Assembly: GCA_963825555.1 (NCBI GenBank) | Contig: CAWGTZ010000022.1 | Location: 158,277-222,276 of the forward strand | From: JAGVSR01 sp963825555 | Lineage (GTDB): Bacteria; Pseudomonadota; Alphaproteobacteria; Rhizobiales; Hyphomicrobiaceae | Reading direction: 5' to 3' | DNA length: 64,000 bases | In this document: one piece after another, positions 47,895 through 57,497 of the stretch | How positions within the stretch are numbered: the stretch's first letter is position 1 | Layout of the letters: the number at the start of each line of letters is the position of its first letter | The notes under the pieces: generated by a model | Seen by the model: only the letters and a program-made list of their open reading frames with translations | Told to the model about the DNA's origin: nothing | The model's database searches: none | Made by a program: the position numbers and the translations under genes

Positions 47895-49295
47895 TTACGC
47901 ACCGGTCGCCGTACGCCCAAGCGGCAGGACCAGCACGGCCCGCAATCCCGGCGCATTCTCCTCCAGACGTATCGTGCCCGCATGCAGGCGCGCAACCGCT
48001 GCAACGAGGCTCAGTCCCAATCCCGTTCCCGGTTTCGTCCGGCTGGCCTCCAATCTGACGAAGCGTTTCAATGCCCGCTCCCGGTCCGCAGCACTTATTC
48101 CGGGGCCGTGGTCGGCGACGGTAATCTCCGCATGCGGCCCGACGGTGCACACGGATACATCGATGGACAGGCTTTCACTCACCGCCGGATCGGGGCGACC
48201 GTACTTGATCGCATTATCGATCAGATTGGCGACGGCCTGGCTGACGAGGTGGCGGTTCGCCAGGAGGGCTGGCCCCTCTCCTGCCTGCACGCGCAGTTCC
48301 AACCCCTCCTCCTCGGCCACGGGTTCGTAAAACTCGGCTACGTCACGCACCAGAGATCCTAGATCGAACGTTTCCGTTTCACCTTCCAGGGCGCCAGCTT
48401 CAAGCCGTGCGACAAGCAGCATGGCGTTGAATGTCTTGATGAGTTCGTCCGCCTCTTCGATCGTGCGTTCAAGTCCCTCGCGGTAGGACTCTGTTCCGCG
48501 CGGATCGCGCAGGGCCGCCTCGGCGCGGTTGCGCAGGCGGTTGAGCGGCGTCTTCAGGTCGTGTGCGATGTTGTCGGAGACCTCCCTCAGACCGCTCATG
48601 AGCTGCTCGATACGATCGAGCATCATGTTGAGGTTCTGCGCCAGCCCATCGAGTTCATCGCCGCTGCCGGCGAGCGGAATGCGGCGCGACAGATCTCCGG
48701 CCATGATCGAACGGCTGGCGGCATTGATTGCGTCAATGCGGTTGAGCAGCAACCGCCCGGCGCCCAGTCCGCCGGCCAGCCCTGCCGCGGAGATCAGCCC
48801 GAACCCCAGGAGAAACACCGTGCGCATGCGGTTCGCAAAAACGCGCTGCTCTTCGATGTCGCGGCCGACGATGAGGCTCGTCCCCTCATGGAACCGCACG
48901 GGAAGCGCCACGGCCAGCCTCTCTTCGCCCCCCTCACGTTGGTAACGGAATGTTCCGCCATTCTCGGCCTCGAGCTCGGGCGGCAGACGGCTCAGGTTGC
49001 CTGCCCGTTTGCGGCCTTTCATGTCGGCGACGAAGTAGAGACCCGGACCTTCCGGCCGGCTGCGCGCCTTCACCGCTTCCACAACGGACGCCACTCCCGC
49101 GGCGGCTTCGATATGGCGGAACTCCTGAACCTCGGCCCTGAGCGAGGACAGCACCTGCTCAGTCAAGAGATTGTTCGTCTGCCAGAAGAGAAAGCCGACA
49201 ATGCCCGCCGCTGTCAGGAGGAAGGCCGCGATGCTCAAGGCGGCCAGGCGAAAAGGTGTCGACGTCCAGGCGGACGCGGCAAGCCTATCCAGCAC
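47895..49295 (-). CDS. Membrane sensor histidine kinase (OmpR-type partner)
   Basis: 466 residues from the GTG at 49295, which overlaps the response regulator gene end by 11 nt; this start gives a normal N-terminus (VLDRLAASAWTSTPFRLAAL). Two membrane helices enclose a periplasmic sensor of about 130 residues. Then HAMP (RIDAINAASRSIMAGDLSRR), HisKA with NIAHDLKTPLNRLRNRAEAA, and a HATPase with LIDNAIKYG and HGPGIS, GTGLGLS. All catalytic boxes are intact. It lies next to degP, which suggests it takes part in envelope stress. Confidence 0.93.
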   Translation of the reverse strand: MLDRLAASAWTSTPFRLAALSIAAFLLTAAGIVGFLFWQTNNLLTEQVLSSLRAEVQEFRHIEAAAGVASVVEAVKARSRPEGPGLYFVADMKGRKRAGNLSRLPPELEAENGGTFRYQREGGEERLAVALPVRFHEGTSLIVGRDIEEQRVFANRMRTVFLLGFGLISAAGLAGGLGAGRLLLNRIDAINAASRSIMAGDLSRRIPLAGSGDELDGLAQNLNMMLDRIEQLMSGLREVSDNIAHDLKTPLNRLRNRAEAALRDPRGTESYREGLERTIEEADELIKTFNAMLLVARLEAGALEGETETFDLGSLVRDVAEFYEPVAEEEGLELRVQAGEGPALLANRHLVSQAVANLIDNAIKYGRPDPAVSESLSIDVSVCTVGPHAEITVADHGPGISAADRERALKRFVRLEASRTKPGTGLGLSLVAAVARLHAGTIRLEENAPGLRAVLVLPLGRTATGA

Positions 49296-49965
49296 CGTCG
49301 CGCACCATGTAGCCTGCGCCACGCACGGTGTGCAGCAACGGCTTCTCGAAGTTCTTGTCGATCTTCGAGCGCAGTCGAGAGACGTGCACGTCAATGACGT
49401 TCGTCTGCGGATCGAAGTGATAGTCCCACACGTTCTCAAGCAGCATGGTGCGGGTCACGACCTGACCCGCGTTCTTCATCAGGTATTCCAGAAGTCGATA
49501 TTCCCGCGGCTGCAGCACGATCTGCTCGCCACCGCGCGTGACGCGATGGGACAGACGGTCGAGTACGAGATCGCCGACCACGTACTTCGTCACCTGCTCC
49601 TCGGGCACGGCCCTGCGCGAGAGTGCCTCAATGCGCGCCAAAAGCTCGGTGTAGGCGTAAGGCTTCGTCAAATAGTCGTCGCCACCGGCACGCAGCCCCT
49701 TCACGCGGTCGTCCACCTCGCCCAGGGCGGAGAGAATGAGCACGGGCGTGCGCACACCATTGGTGCGCAGCGACTTCACCACCGAGAGACCATCGAGCTT
49801 GGGCAGCATGCGGTCCACGATGAGCACGTCATAGACGGCCGTCTCCGCCATAGACAGACCCGTCTCACCATCGGCGGCAAGGTCGGCCGAATGCCCGCTT
49901 TCCTTCAGCGACTTCTGAAGAAACTGGGCCGTCTCCCGGTCATCCTCGATTACCAGAACGCGCAT
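49285..49965 (-). CDS. OmpR-family response regulator
   Basis: 226 residues. Receiver domain with the phosphoacceptor Asp in YDVLIVDRMLPKLDGLSVVK and the conserved Lys in GDDYLTKPYAYTELLARIEA, then a winged-helix output domain (LQPREYRLLEYLMKNAGQVV, RTMLLENVW, DVHVSRLRSKIDK). Its stop overlaps the start of the kinase gene. It lies 160 nt upstream of degP's end on the same strand, so degP may be a target or a co-transcribed gene. Confidence 0.95.
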   Translation of the reverse strand: MRVLVIEDDRETAQFLQKSLKESGHSADLAADGETGLSMAETAVYDVLIVDRMLPKLDGLSVVKSLRTNGVRTPVLILSALGEVDDRVKGLRAGGDDYLTKPYAYTELLARIEALSRRAVPEEQVTKYVVGDLVLDRLSHRVTRGGEQIVLQPREYRLLEYLMKNAGQVVTRTMLLENVWDYHFDPQTNVIDVHVSRLRSKIDKNFEKPLLHTVRGAGYMVRDGAG

Positions 49966-50126
49966 CGTCGGTTCGTCTCCGTCTCGTCGCCGGCCGCGGG
50001 TGACCCCCGCTCAGAACGTCATACCTTCGCACGATCGACCGGCAGCGGTCGATAATGCGGCAAGGCGACCGGGACCACTGGGTGCCGGCCGCCTCTTGCC
50101 ATTTGATCCGGACAGGGCCCTAACGA

Positions 50127-51719
50127 TCAGCCCTTGTCCTTATCCTTCTTCAGCTGGACGGCAACGAACCGCGTGCGATCCTGCGACTTGATCGACAGCA
50201 TCACCGCCGTGCGGCCCATCTCCTGGACTTTTTTAAGCTGGGCGGCGACGTCAGCCGGCTTGGAAACGGTCTCGCCCTGCACCTGAACAATCACGTCTCC
50301 GGCACGCAAGCCCTTCTGTGCGGCATCCGAAGACGGTTCCACCTCCGAGATGGTGACACCCTCTTCCGCATCAGCGGGAGCAGGTCCAAGCGTCAACCCC
50401 AACATATCGAGGTCCATCTCGTCTTTCGGCGCTTCGAGAGGCTTGCCCTGCTCAAGCTTGGCGATCTCCTCGGTGGAACCCGGGAATGTGCCGAGCTTCA
50501 CCTTCACGTTTTCCGACTTGTTGTTGCGCCAGACCTTTACGTCGACGGTCGTGTCGGGGGCATAGTCGGCAATCTTGCGCGCGAGGTCCCGGCTGTCAGC
50601 GATCGAGTCGGCGTTCACCTGCAAGATGGTGTCCTGCACCTTGAGGCCGGAGCCGGAAGCAGGTCCGTTGGGCGTGATCTCGCTGACGAGCGCACCCTTC
50701 GCGTCAGGAAGACCCAGCGCAGCCGCCGTGTCCTCGTCGACGTTTTGGATCTTAACACCGAGCCAGCCGCGGCTGACCTTGCCCTTCGACTTCAGCTGCT
50801 CGATCACCTCAACGGCCGTCTTGGCCGGCACTGCGAACGCGATACCCACGTTGCCGCCCGACGGGCTGTAAATCGCCGTATTCACGCCGATCACGTCTCC
50901 GTCGAGGCTGAACGTGGGACCACCCGAGTTGCCACGGTTGACCGCTGCGTCGATCTGCAGAAAGTCATAGGGACCCGAGCCGATGTCGCGGCCCAGTGCC
51001 GAGACGATGCCAGCCGTGACCGTACCGCCGAGGCCGAACGGGTTGCCCACCGCGATCGCCCAGTCGCCAACGCGCACGGACTTTTCGGCGAACTTGACGT
51101 GCGGGAAGGTCTTGCCCGACTTGTTGTTGATCTTGAGAAGAGCAAGGTCCGTGCGCGGGTCGCTGCCGATCAGCTCAGCCTCGAGCTTCTCCTGGTCGTC
51201 GAAGCTGACCTGGATCTTGTTGGCACCGTCGATCACGTGGTTGTTCGTCACGACGTAGCCGTCGGGCGTGATCACGAAACCCGAACCCTGCGCCTGCTGC
51301 GGCGGACGCGGCACCTGCGGTCCGCGGAACTCCTTCGGCAGCCGCTTGAAGAACTCGTAGAACGGGCTGTCCTCGGGAATGTCGGGGAAGCCTTCGGGCA
51401 GACCACGGTCGTCCGTGTTGCTGGCCATCTTATCGCCGCCCGAGACGACCGAGATCGATACCACCGACGGCTTTACCCGGTCGATGAGATCGGCGAACGA
51501 CAGCGGAGCGCGGCCGAAGGGCGTCTCAACGCTCGGAGCGTCGGGCTTCAGTTGGGCGATCGCCGGCGAGAACGCGGAGATCCCCGCGCCGGCCAGAAGA
51601 CCGAGACCTGCCACAGCCCCGGCGAATGCAACCCGACGCCGACGCGGCGTGCGCCCGGCGGCTGGCCCGGGATTTGCTGAATGATTTCCAGGAAGGCTGG
51701 CAGGGTTTGGTGTGGGCAT
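50127..51719 (-). CDS. degP: Do-family periplasmic serine endopeptidase (HtrA/MucD type)
   Basis: 530 residues. An Arg-rich n-region precedes the signal helix (VAFAGAVAGLGLLAGAGISA, cleavage near AIAQ). The trypsin-like domain has the triad His161 (TNNHVID), Asp191 (DPRTDLALLK) and Ser265 (NRGNSGGPTF). Two PDZ domains follow (about residues 300-390 and 430-525). It degrades or refolds misfolded envelope proteins. It lies with an OmpR-type two-component pair on the same strand downstream, as in other rhizobia. Confidence 0.95.
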   Translation of the reverse strand: MPTPNPASLPGNHSANPGPAAGRTPRRRRVAFAGAVAGLGLLAGAGISAFSPAIAQLKPDAPSVETPFGRAPLSFADLIDRVKPSVVSISVVSGGDKMASNTDDRGLPEGFPDIPEDSPFYEFFKRLPKEFRGPQVPRPPQQAQGSGFVITPDGYVVTNNHVIDGANKIQVSFDDQEKLEAELIGSDPRTDLALLKINNKSGKTFPHVKFAEKSVRVGDWAIAVGNPFGLGGTVTAGIVSALGRDIGSGPYDFLQIDAAVNRGNSGGPTFSLDGDVIGVNTAIYSPSGGNVGIAFAVPAKTAVEVIEQLKSKGKVSRGWLGVKIQNVDEDTAAALGLPDAKGALVSEITPNGPASGSGLKVQDTILQVNADSIADSRDLARKIADYAPDTTVDVKVWRNNKSENVKVKLGTFPGSTEEIAKLEQGKPLEAPKDEMDLDMLGLTLGPAPADAEEGVTISEVEPSSDAAQKGLRAGDVIVQVQGETVSKPADVAAQLKKVQEMGRTAVMLSIKSQDRTRFVAVQLKKDKDKG

Positions 51720-51854
51720 TTAGGGAACCTCCATCGAACGAGCCGGCAAGCGGCGTCTCATCTGGCTTATGGCCGAGGGCCTTACGGCGGCCTTTCGGCC
51801 GCCTTAAGAGTTGTTAATGAAGGCCCTGAAGGGCCCGGAACTTACGGTGAAATC

Positions 51855-53108
51855 GTGGGACTGTGTCCAGCTTCAACCCCCCAGAAATCCATCAGGCGGT
51901 GCCGGTCGAAATTTATCTGCACACTGTTTTGGGCACTTTCCGCGACCGTCCCGATTCTGCCCGCCGCGACCCACGCCTTCGGACTCCGTCCTGACCCGGA
52001 ACGGAACGCGGCTGGCAGCCTCGTCCATTCCGTGGCTGTTTTCGGAGCCGATGACCGGGTCATGTTACCCGACCGCCTGCGGAGCCTGGAGGATAAGATC
52101 GGGCTTTTCTACGAGCCCAAGAGCCGTTCCGTCTGTACCGCCTTCTGCGTCGACCACTCCACGATCGCCACGGCCTCCCACTGCCTCTTTCGCACCCGGG
52201 GCGAGCCTGCGATGCCCCTATCCGGCATGACATTCAGGCTGGCCACGTCGCCTCACAGAACAGGCACACCTATCGCCGGTTCCGGTTCGGGCGCTGCTGA
52301 ACAGAACATCGTGACCGGGTCCACATCCCTCTCCACGCGTCCGCCCATCGATGCGACACGCGACTGGGCGCTTGTCCGACTTGCCGCGCCGGCCTGCCGC
52401 GCCGGCGGGCTTCCACTCAGCCGCCGCACGCCGCGCGAACTGGCCGCCGCATCAGCGGACCGTAAAACCTATCAGGTCGGCTACCATCGGGATTTCGGTG
52501 ACTGGCGCTTGGCGCTGAGCCCGCCGTGCCGCGTGCGCCGTCCAGCCGAGAATGTGGACGACCGAACTATCGCTCGCGACTTTTCGGATACTGACGCGCT
52601 CATCCTGCATACTTGCGATACGGGAGGCGCCTCATCCGGTGCGCCACTTCTCGTCGATGGGCCATTTGGACCAGAGGTCGTCGGCATCAATGTCGGCACC
52701 TATCTCCAGTCCCGCGTCGTGACCCAGGCCGGTGAGGTCCTGCATCGCTACCGCTCCGACGCCGTTGCCAACACAGGCGTCAGCACGATGGCGTTTCAAG
52801 AGCAGCATGCCCTCTTCTCCGGGGCGACCGTCCTGAAGACGCGCCGCGATATCCGCCGGGTACAATCTGCTCTGGCCGCCACGGGGTATTACCGCGGCCG
52901 GATCGATGGCCGCTATGGATCAGACCTGCGCCAGGCCATCACGGCCTTCGAAAGGGCTGAATTGCGCATTCCGACGGGCCTTGCGAGCACCGATCTTCTG
53001 AGCCATCTGGAGATGATCGTCGCGGGCCGGCATCACAGCCCGGAATTGGCGCCCTCGGCACGGACAATCGAAACCGGCAGCGTGCCGAAACCCGAAGGCA
53101 GCCGCTAG
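51855..53108 (+). CDS. Trypsin-like serine protease with C-terminal peptidoglycan-binding domain
   Basis: 417 residues if started at the GTG at 51855, which places the signal peptide (KFICTLFWALSATVPILPAA) near the N-terminus; no ATG is available and the start is uncertain. The protease part has His109 (TIATASHCLF), Asp170 (ATRDWALVRL) and Ser261 (DTGGASSGAPLL), a V8-like triad. A PG_binding_1-like unit near residues 335-380 (RRVQSALAATGYYRGRIDGR) suggests it is held at the cell wall. It is divergent from degP and inserted between degP and ccmH, which are usually adjacent. Confidence 0.78.
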   Translation: MGLCPASTPQKSIRRCRSKFICTLFWALSATVPILPAATHAFGLRPDPERNAAGSLVHSVAVFGADDRVMLPDRLRSLEDKIGLFYEPKSRSVCTAFCVDHSTIATASHCLFRTRGEPAMPLSGMTFRLATSPHRTGTPIAGSGSGAAEQNIVTGSTSLSTRPPIDATRDWALVRLAAPACRAGGLPLSRRTPRELAAASADRKTYQVGYHRDFGDWRLALSPPCRVRRPAENVDDRTIARDFSDTDALILHTCDTGGASSGAPLLVDGPFGPEVVGINVGTYLQSRVVTQAGEVLHRYRSDAVANTGVSTMAFQEQHALFSGATVLKTRRDIRRVQSALAATGYYRGRIDGRYGSDLRQAITAFERAELRIPTGLASTDLLSHLEMIVAGRHHSPELAPSARTIETGSVPKPEGSR

Positions 53109-53617
53109 CCGGCTTTGCCTTCGTTCTCCTTGGTGGCGGCCAGCAGACGGTCCAATTCCTCTTCCTCACGCGCCGACAAAGGCGCCACAGATGCAGCAGG
53201 TTCCCGCTTGCGGATTGCTCGCCAGACGACGCCCACGGCCCCCAGCAGCACAAGCAGGGGCGCGAGCCACAACAGCATCGTGTGGCTATTCACGGGAGGC
53301 TTGAGAAGCACGAAGTCGCCGTAGCGCTCGACGACGTAATCGATCACCTGTTCGTCACTGTCGCCCGCCACGAGGCGTTCGCGAACGAGCACGCGCAGAT
53401 CCTTTGCAAGCGGCGCATCGCTGTCGTCGATGGACTGGTTCTGGCATACGAGGCAGCGCAGTCCCGCCGACAGCGACCGCGCACGCTTCTCCATCGTCGC
53501 ATCGCTCAGGATTTCGTCGGGCTGCACCGCAGTCGCCGGCATCGCCCCTGCCAGCAGGAACAGGAGAGCCGCAGACAGCCCCTGACGCCATCTAGTGGGG
53601 TTCTTGCTCGACCGCAT
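53105..53617 (-). CDS. ccmH: Cytochrome c maturation protein CcmH
   Basis: 170 residues from the ATG at 53617. Signal peptide, then the thiol-redox motif LRCLVCQNQSIDDSDAPLAK with Cys55 and Cys58, and a C-terminal membrane helix (MLLWLAPLLVLLGAVGVVWR). It reduces the haem-binding cysteines of apocytochrome c before haem ligation with CcmF. It starts 4 nt after the ccmF stop. The last four nt overlap the convergent protease gene. Confidence 0.96.
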   Translation of the reverse strand: MRSSKNPTRWRQGLSAALLFLLAGAMPATAVQPDEILSDATMEKRARSLSAGLRCLVCQNQSIDDSDAPLAKDLRVLVRERLVAGDSDEQVIDYVVERYGDFVLLKPPVNSHTMLLWLAPLLVLLGAVGVVWRAIRKREPAASVAPLSAREEEELDRLLAATKENEGKAG

Positions 53618-53621
53618 CGCG

Positions 53622-55604
53622 CTACTCCGCCGGAACGGCCGCAGCGCGGGACCGCGCGCGCTGTGGGGCTCCGACTCTGAGGCGTCGGTCACTCAGCGAG
53701 ATGGCCCCGCCGATGAACATGATCACCGCACCAAACCAAATGAACCGGACGAAAGGATGGAAGTAGAGGCGAAGCGCCACCGCGCCGCTCGGCTGCTCGT
53801 CGCCGATCGCCACGTAGAGATCGCCGGTCCAGGCGGGATAGATGCCGGCCTCCGTCGTCGGCTGAGGCGGCGCGTTGTAGAGACGTTTGGAGGGCATCAG
53901 CGTGGTCACGGGTGCACCGCCACGCGTGACCTCGAACTGCGCAATCTGTTCGGAATAGTTCGGACCCTTGGTCGGTTCGATGCCCTTGAAAACGAGCTCG
54001 TAGCCGGCAATCTCCGCGCGGTCTCCTGGCTTCATCGCCAGGATTTTCTCTGTCTGGTAGGCGCTTGTGCCGACGATGCCAAGCACCATGACGCCGATGC
54101 CCGCATGGGCCAGCGCGGTACCGTAAGCCGAGCGCGGCAGGCTCGTGAGACGGCGCAAAAACTCGTCGCGGGCGACCGCCCCAATACGGGCGCGAGAGAG
54201 GAGATCGGTAACGGCACCCAAGATCACGAATACGCCGAGCGCCACGCCGATAGGCGCAAGCCAAGGCCCCGGGCCCGTCATCGCCAGCGCACCGATGGCC
54301 ACGATAACGGCCATGACACCGGCAAACATGAGCCTCTGCGCCACGCCTCTGAGATCACCACGCTTCCAGGCCAGCAACGGGCCGAACGGCATCGCGAACA
54401 ACAAGGGAAGCATCAGCGGCACGAACGTCATGTTGAAGAACGGCGGGCCAACCGAGATTTTCTCGCCCGTGATGCCTTCCAGCGCGAGTGGATAGAGCGT
54501 GCCGACGAGAACGGTCGCACAGGACGTCGAGAGCAGGACGTTATTGAGGACGAGGCTGCCTTCTCGGCTGATGGGCGCGAACAGTCCGCCTTGTCTCAAC
54601 GCACCGGCCCGCCATCCGAAGAGGGCAAGCCCCCCGCCGGTGAAGAACAGCATGATCATCAGGATGAACACGCCACGCTCCGGATCGACGGCGAAGGCGT
54701 GCACCGACGTCAGCACGCCAGAGCGAACGAGGAACGTCCCCATGAGAGAAAGCGAAAAGGTGAGGATTGCAAGCAGGATTGTCCAAACCTTCAGGGCCTC
54801 GCGCTTCTCCATGACCAGGGCCGAATGCAACAGAGCCGTGCCTGCGAGCCAGGGCATGAACGAGGCGTTCTCGACCGGATCCCAGAACCACCAGCCGCCC
54901 CAGCCGAGCTCGTAGTACGCCCACCATGAACCCATGGCGATGCCGAGCGTCAGGCACATCCAGGCAGCCAGTGTCCACGGCCTCACCCAGCGCGCCCAGG
55001 CGGCATCGATGCGCCCCTCGATCAGAGCGGCGGCCGCGAACGAGAACGCCATCGAGAAGCCGACGTAGCCCGCGTAAAGGAATGGCGGGTGGAAGGCGAG
55101 AGCGGGGTCCTGGAGGATCGGATTCAGGCCGCGGCCCTCGAACGGCGCGGGATCGAGACGGTCAAACGGATTGGACGTGAGCAAGATGAACAGGAAGAAG
55201 GCGACCGCAATCGAGGCCTGTACGCCCAGCACATTGGCCCGAAGCGTCACCGGCAGGTTGCGCCCGAAGACGGCCACTGCAGCACCAAACAGCGCCAGGA
55301 TCAGAACCCACAGGAGCATGGAGCCCTCGTGGTTTCCCCACACGCCCGAGATCCGGTAGATCAGCGGCTTGTCGGAATGGGAGTTGACCGTAACATTCGC
55401 GACAGAGAAGTCCGACGTCACGTACGCGTGCATCAGCGCCAGGAACGAAATGGTGAGCAAGCCCAGTTGCGCGACTGCCGCACTGTCGCCCACGGCCATG
55501 AGACGCGCATCACGCACCTGCGCACCCCAGATCGGCAGAACCATCTGCGCCACGGCCACCAGCAGGGCAAGGATCAGCGCGAAATGTCCGACCTCAACGA
55601 TCAT
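53622..55604 (-). CDS. ccmF: Cytochrome c haem lyase subunit CcmF
   Basis: 660 residues with about fifteen membrane helices. The haem-handling WWD motif reads GWGGWWFWDPVENASFMPWL, and conserved His occur in HEGSMLLW and ATALLHSALVM-like surroundings (GTALLHSALV). With CcmH and CcmI it attaches haem from CcmE to apocytochrome c. It is the third gene of the ccmIEFH unit, 40 nt after ccmE. Confidence 0.97.
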   Translation of the reverse strand: MIVEVGHFALILALLVAVAQMVLPIWGAQVRDARLMAVGDSAAVAQLGLLTISFLALMHAYVTSDFSVANVTVNSHSDKPLIYRISGVWGNHEGSMLLWVLILALFGAAVAVFGRNLPVTLRANVLGVQASIAVAFFLFILLTSNPFDRLDPAPFEGRGLNPILQDPALAFHPPFLYAGYVGFSMAFSFAAAALIEGRIDAAWARWVRPWTLAAWMCLTLGIAMGSWWAYYELGWGGWWFWDPVENASFMPWLAGTALLHSALVMEKREALKVWTILLAILTFSLSLMGTFLVRSGVLTSVHAFAVDPERGVFILMIMLFFTGGGLALFGWRAGALRQGGLFAPISREGSLVLNNVLLSTSCATVLVGTLYPLALEGITGEKISVGPPFFNMTFVPLMLPLLFAMPFGPLLAWKRGDLRGVAQRLMFAGVMAVIVAIGALAMTGPGPWLAPIGVALGVFVILGAVTDLLSRARIGAVARDEFLRRLTSLPRSAYGTALAHAGIGVMVLGIVGTSAYQTEKILAMKPGDRAEIAGYELVFKGIEPTKGPNYSEQIAQFEVTRGGAPVTTLMPSKRLYNAPPQPTTEAGIYPAWTGDLYVAIGDEQPSGAVALRLYFHPFVRFIWFGAVIMFIGGAISLSDRRLRVGAPQRARSRAAAVPAE

Positions 55605-55644
55605 GCCGTCCTCCGCCTGTCCCTATGCATCATCACTAAGGGGC

Positions 55645-56109
55645 TCAATAGGGAGCCCCGCCCTTGTGCTGTGCGCCCGTGCCAAGCTTCACGCCCTTTT
55701 CCTCAAGAGCCTTGGCGACCTCTGGCGGCATGTAGTTCTCATCGTGTTTTGCCAGTACCGTATCCGCGATGAAATGCCCGTCGGGACCCAGCCGACCCTC
55801 CGTGACGACGCCCTGCCCCTCCCGGAACAGATCCGGTAAAATTCCATTATACGACACTTCCACCTTGGACAGCGTGTCGGTTACCGCGAATTCGACTTTC
55901 GTGCCTTCACCCCGCTTCACCGAGCCGTCGGCTACGAGGCCGCCAAGGCGGAACCGCTGCCCAGGCTCGATCTTCTTTTCCGCAACATCACTTGGCGTGT
56001 GGAAGAACACGACGCTGTCCTGAAAGGCGAACAGCACAAGAATGGCAGCGAGCGAGAGGATCGCCACCCCGGAGCCGATGAGAATGCCGCGCCGCTGCTT
56101 GCGTGTCAT
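55645..56109 (-). CDS. ccmE: Periplasmic haem chaperone CcmE
   Basis: 154 residues. An N-terminal membrane anchor (GILIGSGVAILSLAAILVLF) is followed by an OB-type beta barrel and the haem-binding segment LAKHDENYMPPEV with His122, which binds haem covalently, and Tyr126, its axial ligand. It carries haem to CcmF. Start and ccmI stop share the bases TAATG. Confidence 0.97.
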   Translation of the reverse strand: MTRKQRRGILIGSGVAILSLAAILVLFAFQDSVVFFHTPSDVAEKKIEPGQRFRLGGLVADGSVKRGEGTKVEFAVTDTLSKVEVSYNGILPDLFREGQGVVTEGRLGPDGHFIADTVLAKHDENYMPPEVAKALEEKGVKLGTGAQHKGGAPY

Positions 56110-57266
56110 TATTCGCCTTCCTTGCCGCCGGCCTTCGGGGTTGCCTCGACACCGAGTTCCGCCGCCGCGCCATTGACCTCCCCAAGCCCCTTCTCGTTGC
56201 CGGTCAGGGCTGCCCGGGCATCCTTCAGGGCCTTCATCGCATCATCCTTGCGACCCATAACCATATAGGAGCGAATAAGCTGCGCCCAACCGGCGGGGTC
56301 CTTCCCATCGGCCGCCAGCCGCGCCGCCAACCGGGCCACCATGCCCTCGATCATGGCCTGTTGGTCGCCAGGCGCCGCAGGCGCGCCGCCAGGCGGCGGG
56401 ACGGTCTCGCCCCGCGCCAATCGTTCTACGATGCCGATGCGTTGCTCGATCGCGCTGCGCATCGCCTCCGTGGCCCCCGGGTCGGAAAGGATGGCCTTGT
56501 AGCCTCTCAAAGCCTCGTCAAAGGCGCCGTCCTGCTCCTTGGCCAAGGTCAGCCACAACTGAGCGTCCAGCCGGCCCGGTTCCAGCGCCAGCAGCCGCTC
56601 GGCAGCGATACGGGCATTGGGATTGACGACGCCATTGTTGGCGAGGATCTCCGCCTGCACGAAACCCGCGAGCCGCTTCGGCGTCTCGCCGAGAAGACGG
56701 TTGGCATTGGCGAAGGCTTCCGCAGCCTGGCCATAGCGCTCCATCCGCAGATAGATCGGCGCGATCACGTCCCAGCCGTTGCCATCGTCGGGCACCTCGC
56801 GCAGCCGCTGCTCCACCTGCGCGATCAGCGCATCGACGCGCGCCTCTGCCGCGGTCGGAAACGCACGCGTCGCATGAGGTTGTGAGGGTAATCCCGGGGA
56901 TCCCAGCATCGCATAGAGGCCAACGGCTAGCAGCGGGATGGAGAGCATCGCAGCGCCCGCGAGTTTTTCGCTGCGGGAAGACGCGGCCTGCGCGCTGGTC
57001 GTCGGCCCAGCGGTCTTCCCGCTATCGGCTGGACCGGCACGATTCAACAGGCGACGCGCAACCTCTGCCCGCGCCGAAGCCGCCTCGGCCTCCGAGATCA
57101 GGCCCCGGGCCCGGTCGGCGTCGATCTGTTCCAGCTGGTCGGCATAAACGGCAACGTCCGCGCGTGCCGCATCGCCCGCTTCCGGGGCAGCCCGCCGGTA
57201 CGACCACAAGAGCGCCCCCACGACACCCGCGGTCAACGCCGAGAAAACCACCCAGAGAAGCATCAT
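56109..57266 (-). CDS. ccmI: Cytochrome c maturation protein CcmI (CycH)
   Basis: 385 residues. The N-terminal part has two membrane helices around a cytoplasmic leucine-zipper-like region (VFSALTAGVVGALLWSYRRA and LAGAAMLSIPLLAVGLYAML); the periplasmic C-terminal half contains TPR-like repeats (WDVIAPIYLRMERYGQAAEA, QLWLTLAKEQDGAFDEALRG). It binds apocytochrome c and brings it to CcmF/CcmH. It is the first gene of ccmIEFH. Confidence 0.93.
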   Translation of the reverse strand: MMLLWVVFSALTAGVVGALLWSYRRAAPEAGDAARADVAVYADQLEQIDADRARGLISEAEAASARAEVARRLLNRAGPADSGKTAGPTTSAQAASSRSEKLAGAAMLSIPLLAVGLYAMLGSPGLPSQPHATRAFPTAAEARVDALIAQVEQRLREVPDDGNGWDVIAPIYLRMERYGQAAEAFANANRLLGETPKRLAGFVQAEILANNGVVNPNARIAAERLLALEPGRLDAQLWLTLAKEQDGAFDEALRGYKAILSDPGATEAMRSAIEQRIGIVERLARGETVPPPGGAPAAPGDQQAMIEGMVARLAARLAADGKDPAGWAQLIRSYMVMGRKDDAMKALKDARAALTGNEKGLGEVNGAAAELGVEATPKAGGKEGE

Positions 57267-57399
57267 CCGTCCAAGGGGTTACGATCCGTGGTGTGGAATA
57301 GGGGCCGCACCCTCCGCTGACAAGGCCCTTGCAGGTCAAACGCCCTTCTGTCGCGGCAAAGCGTTGATGTCGGGCAGCTTGTTCGGGCCAAGGAAAAGC

Positions 57400-57434
57400 A
57401 AAAACTGCCGAACCCCGTGAGGGATCCGGCAGTT
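57400..57434 (-). terminator. Terminator downstream of the glycine-zipper lipoprotein gene
   Basis: AACTGCCG (57403-57410) and CGGCAGTT (57427-57434) form an 8-bp stem. On the minus strand TTTTT (A at 57400-57404) follows. It lies 64 nt beyond the stop at 57498 and upstream of ccmI. Confidence 0.8.
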
Positions 57435-57497
57435 CGATTGAAGCTGACGTTCGGTGTCAGTGATCTATCTGGCGAGCCGCTGGGCACGCTCCCTTTG

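Noticed and set aside
53595..54929. Long open frame on the plus strand opposite ccmF
   Set aside because: Composition is the Arg/His-rich pattern of antisense frames; ccmF on the minus strand is certain.
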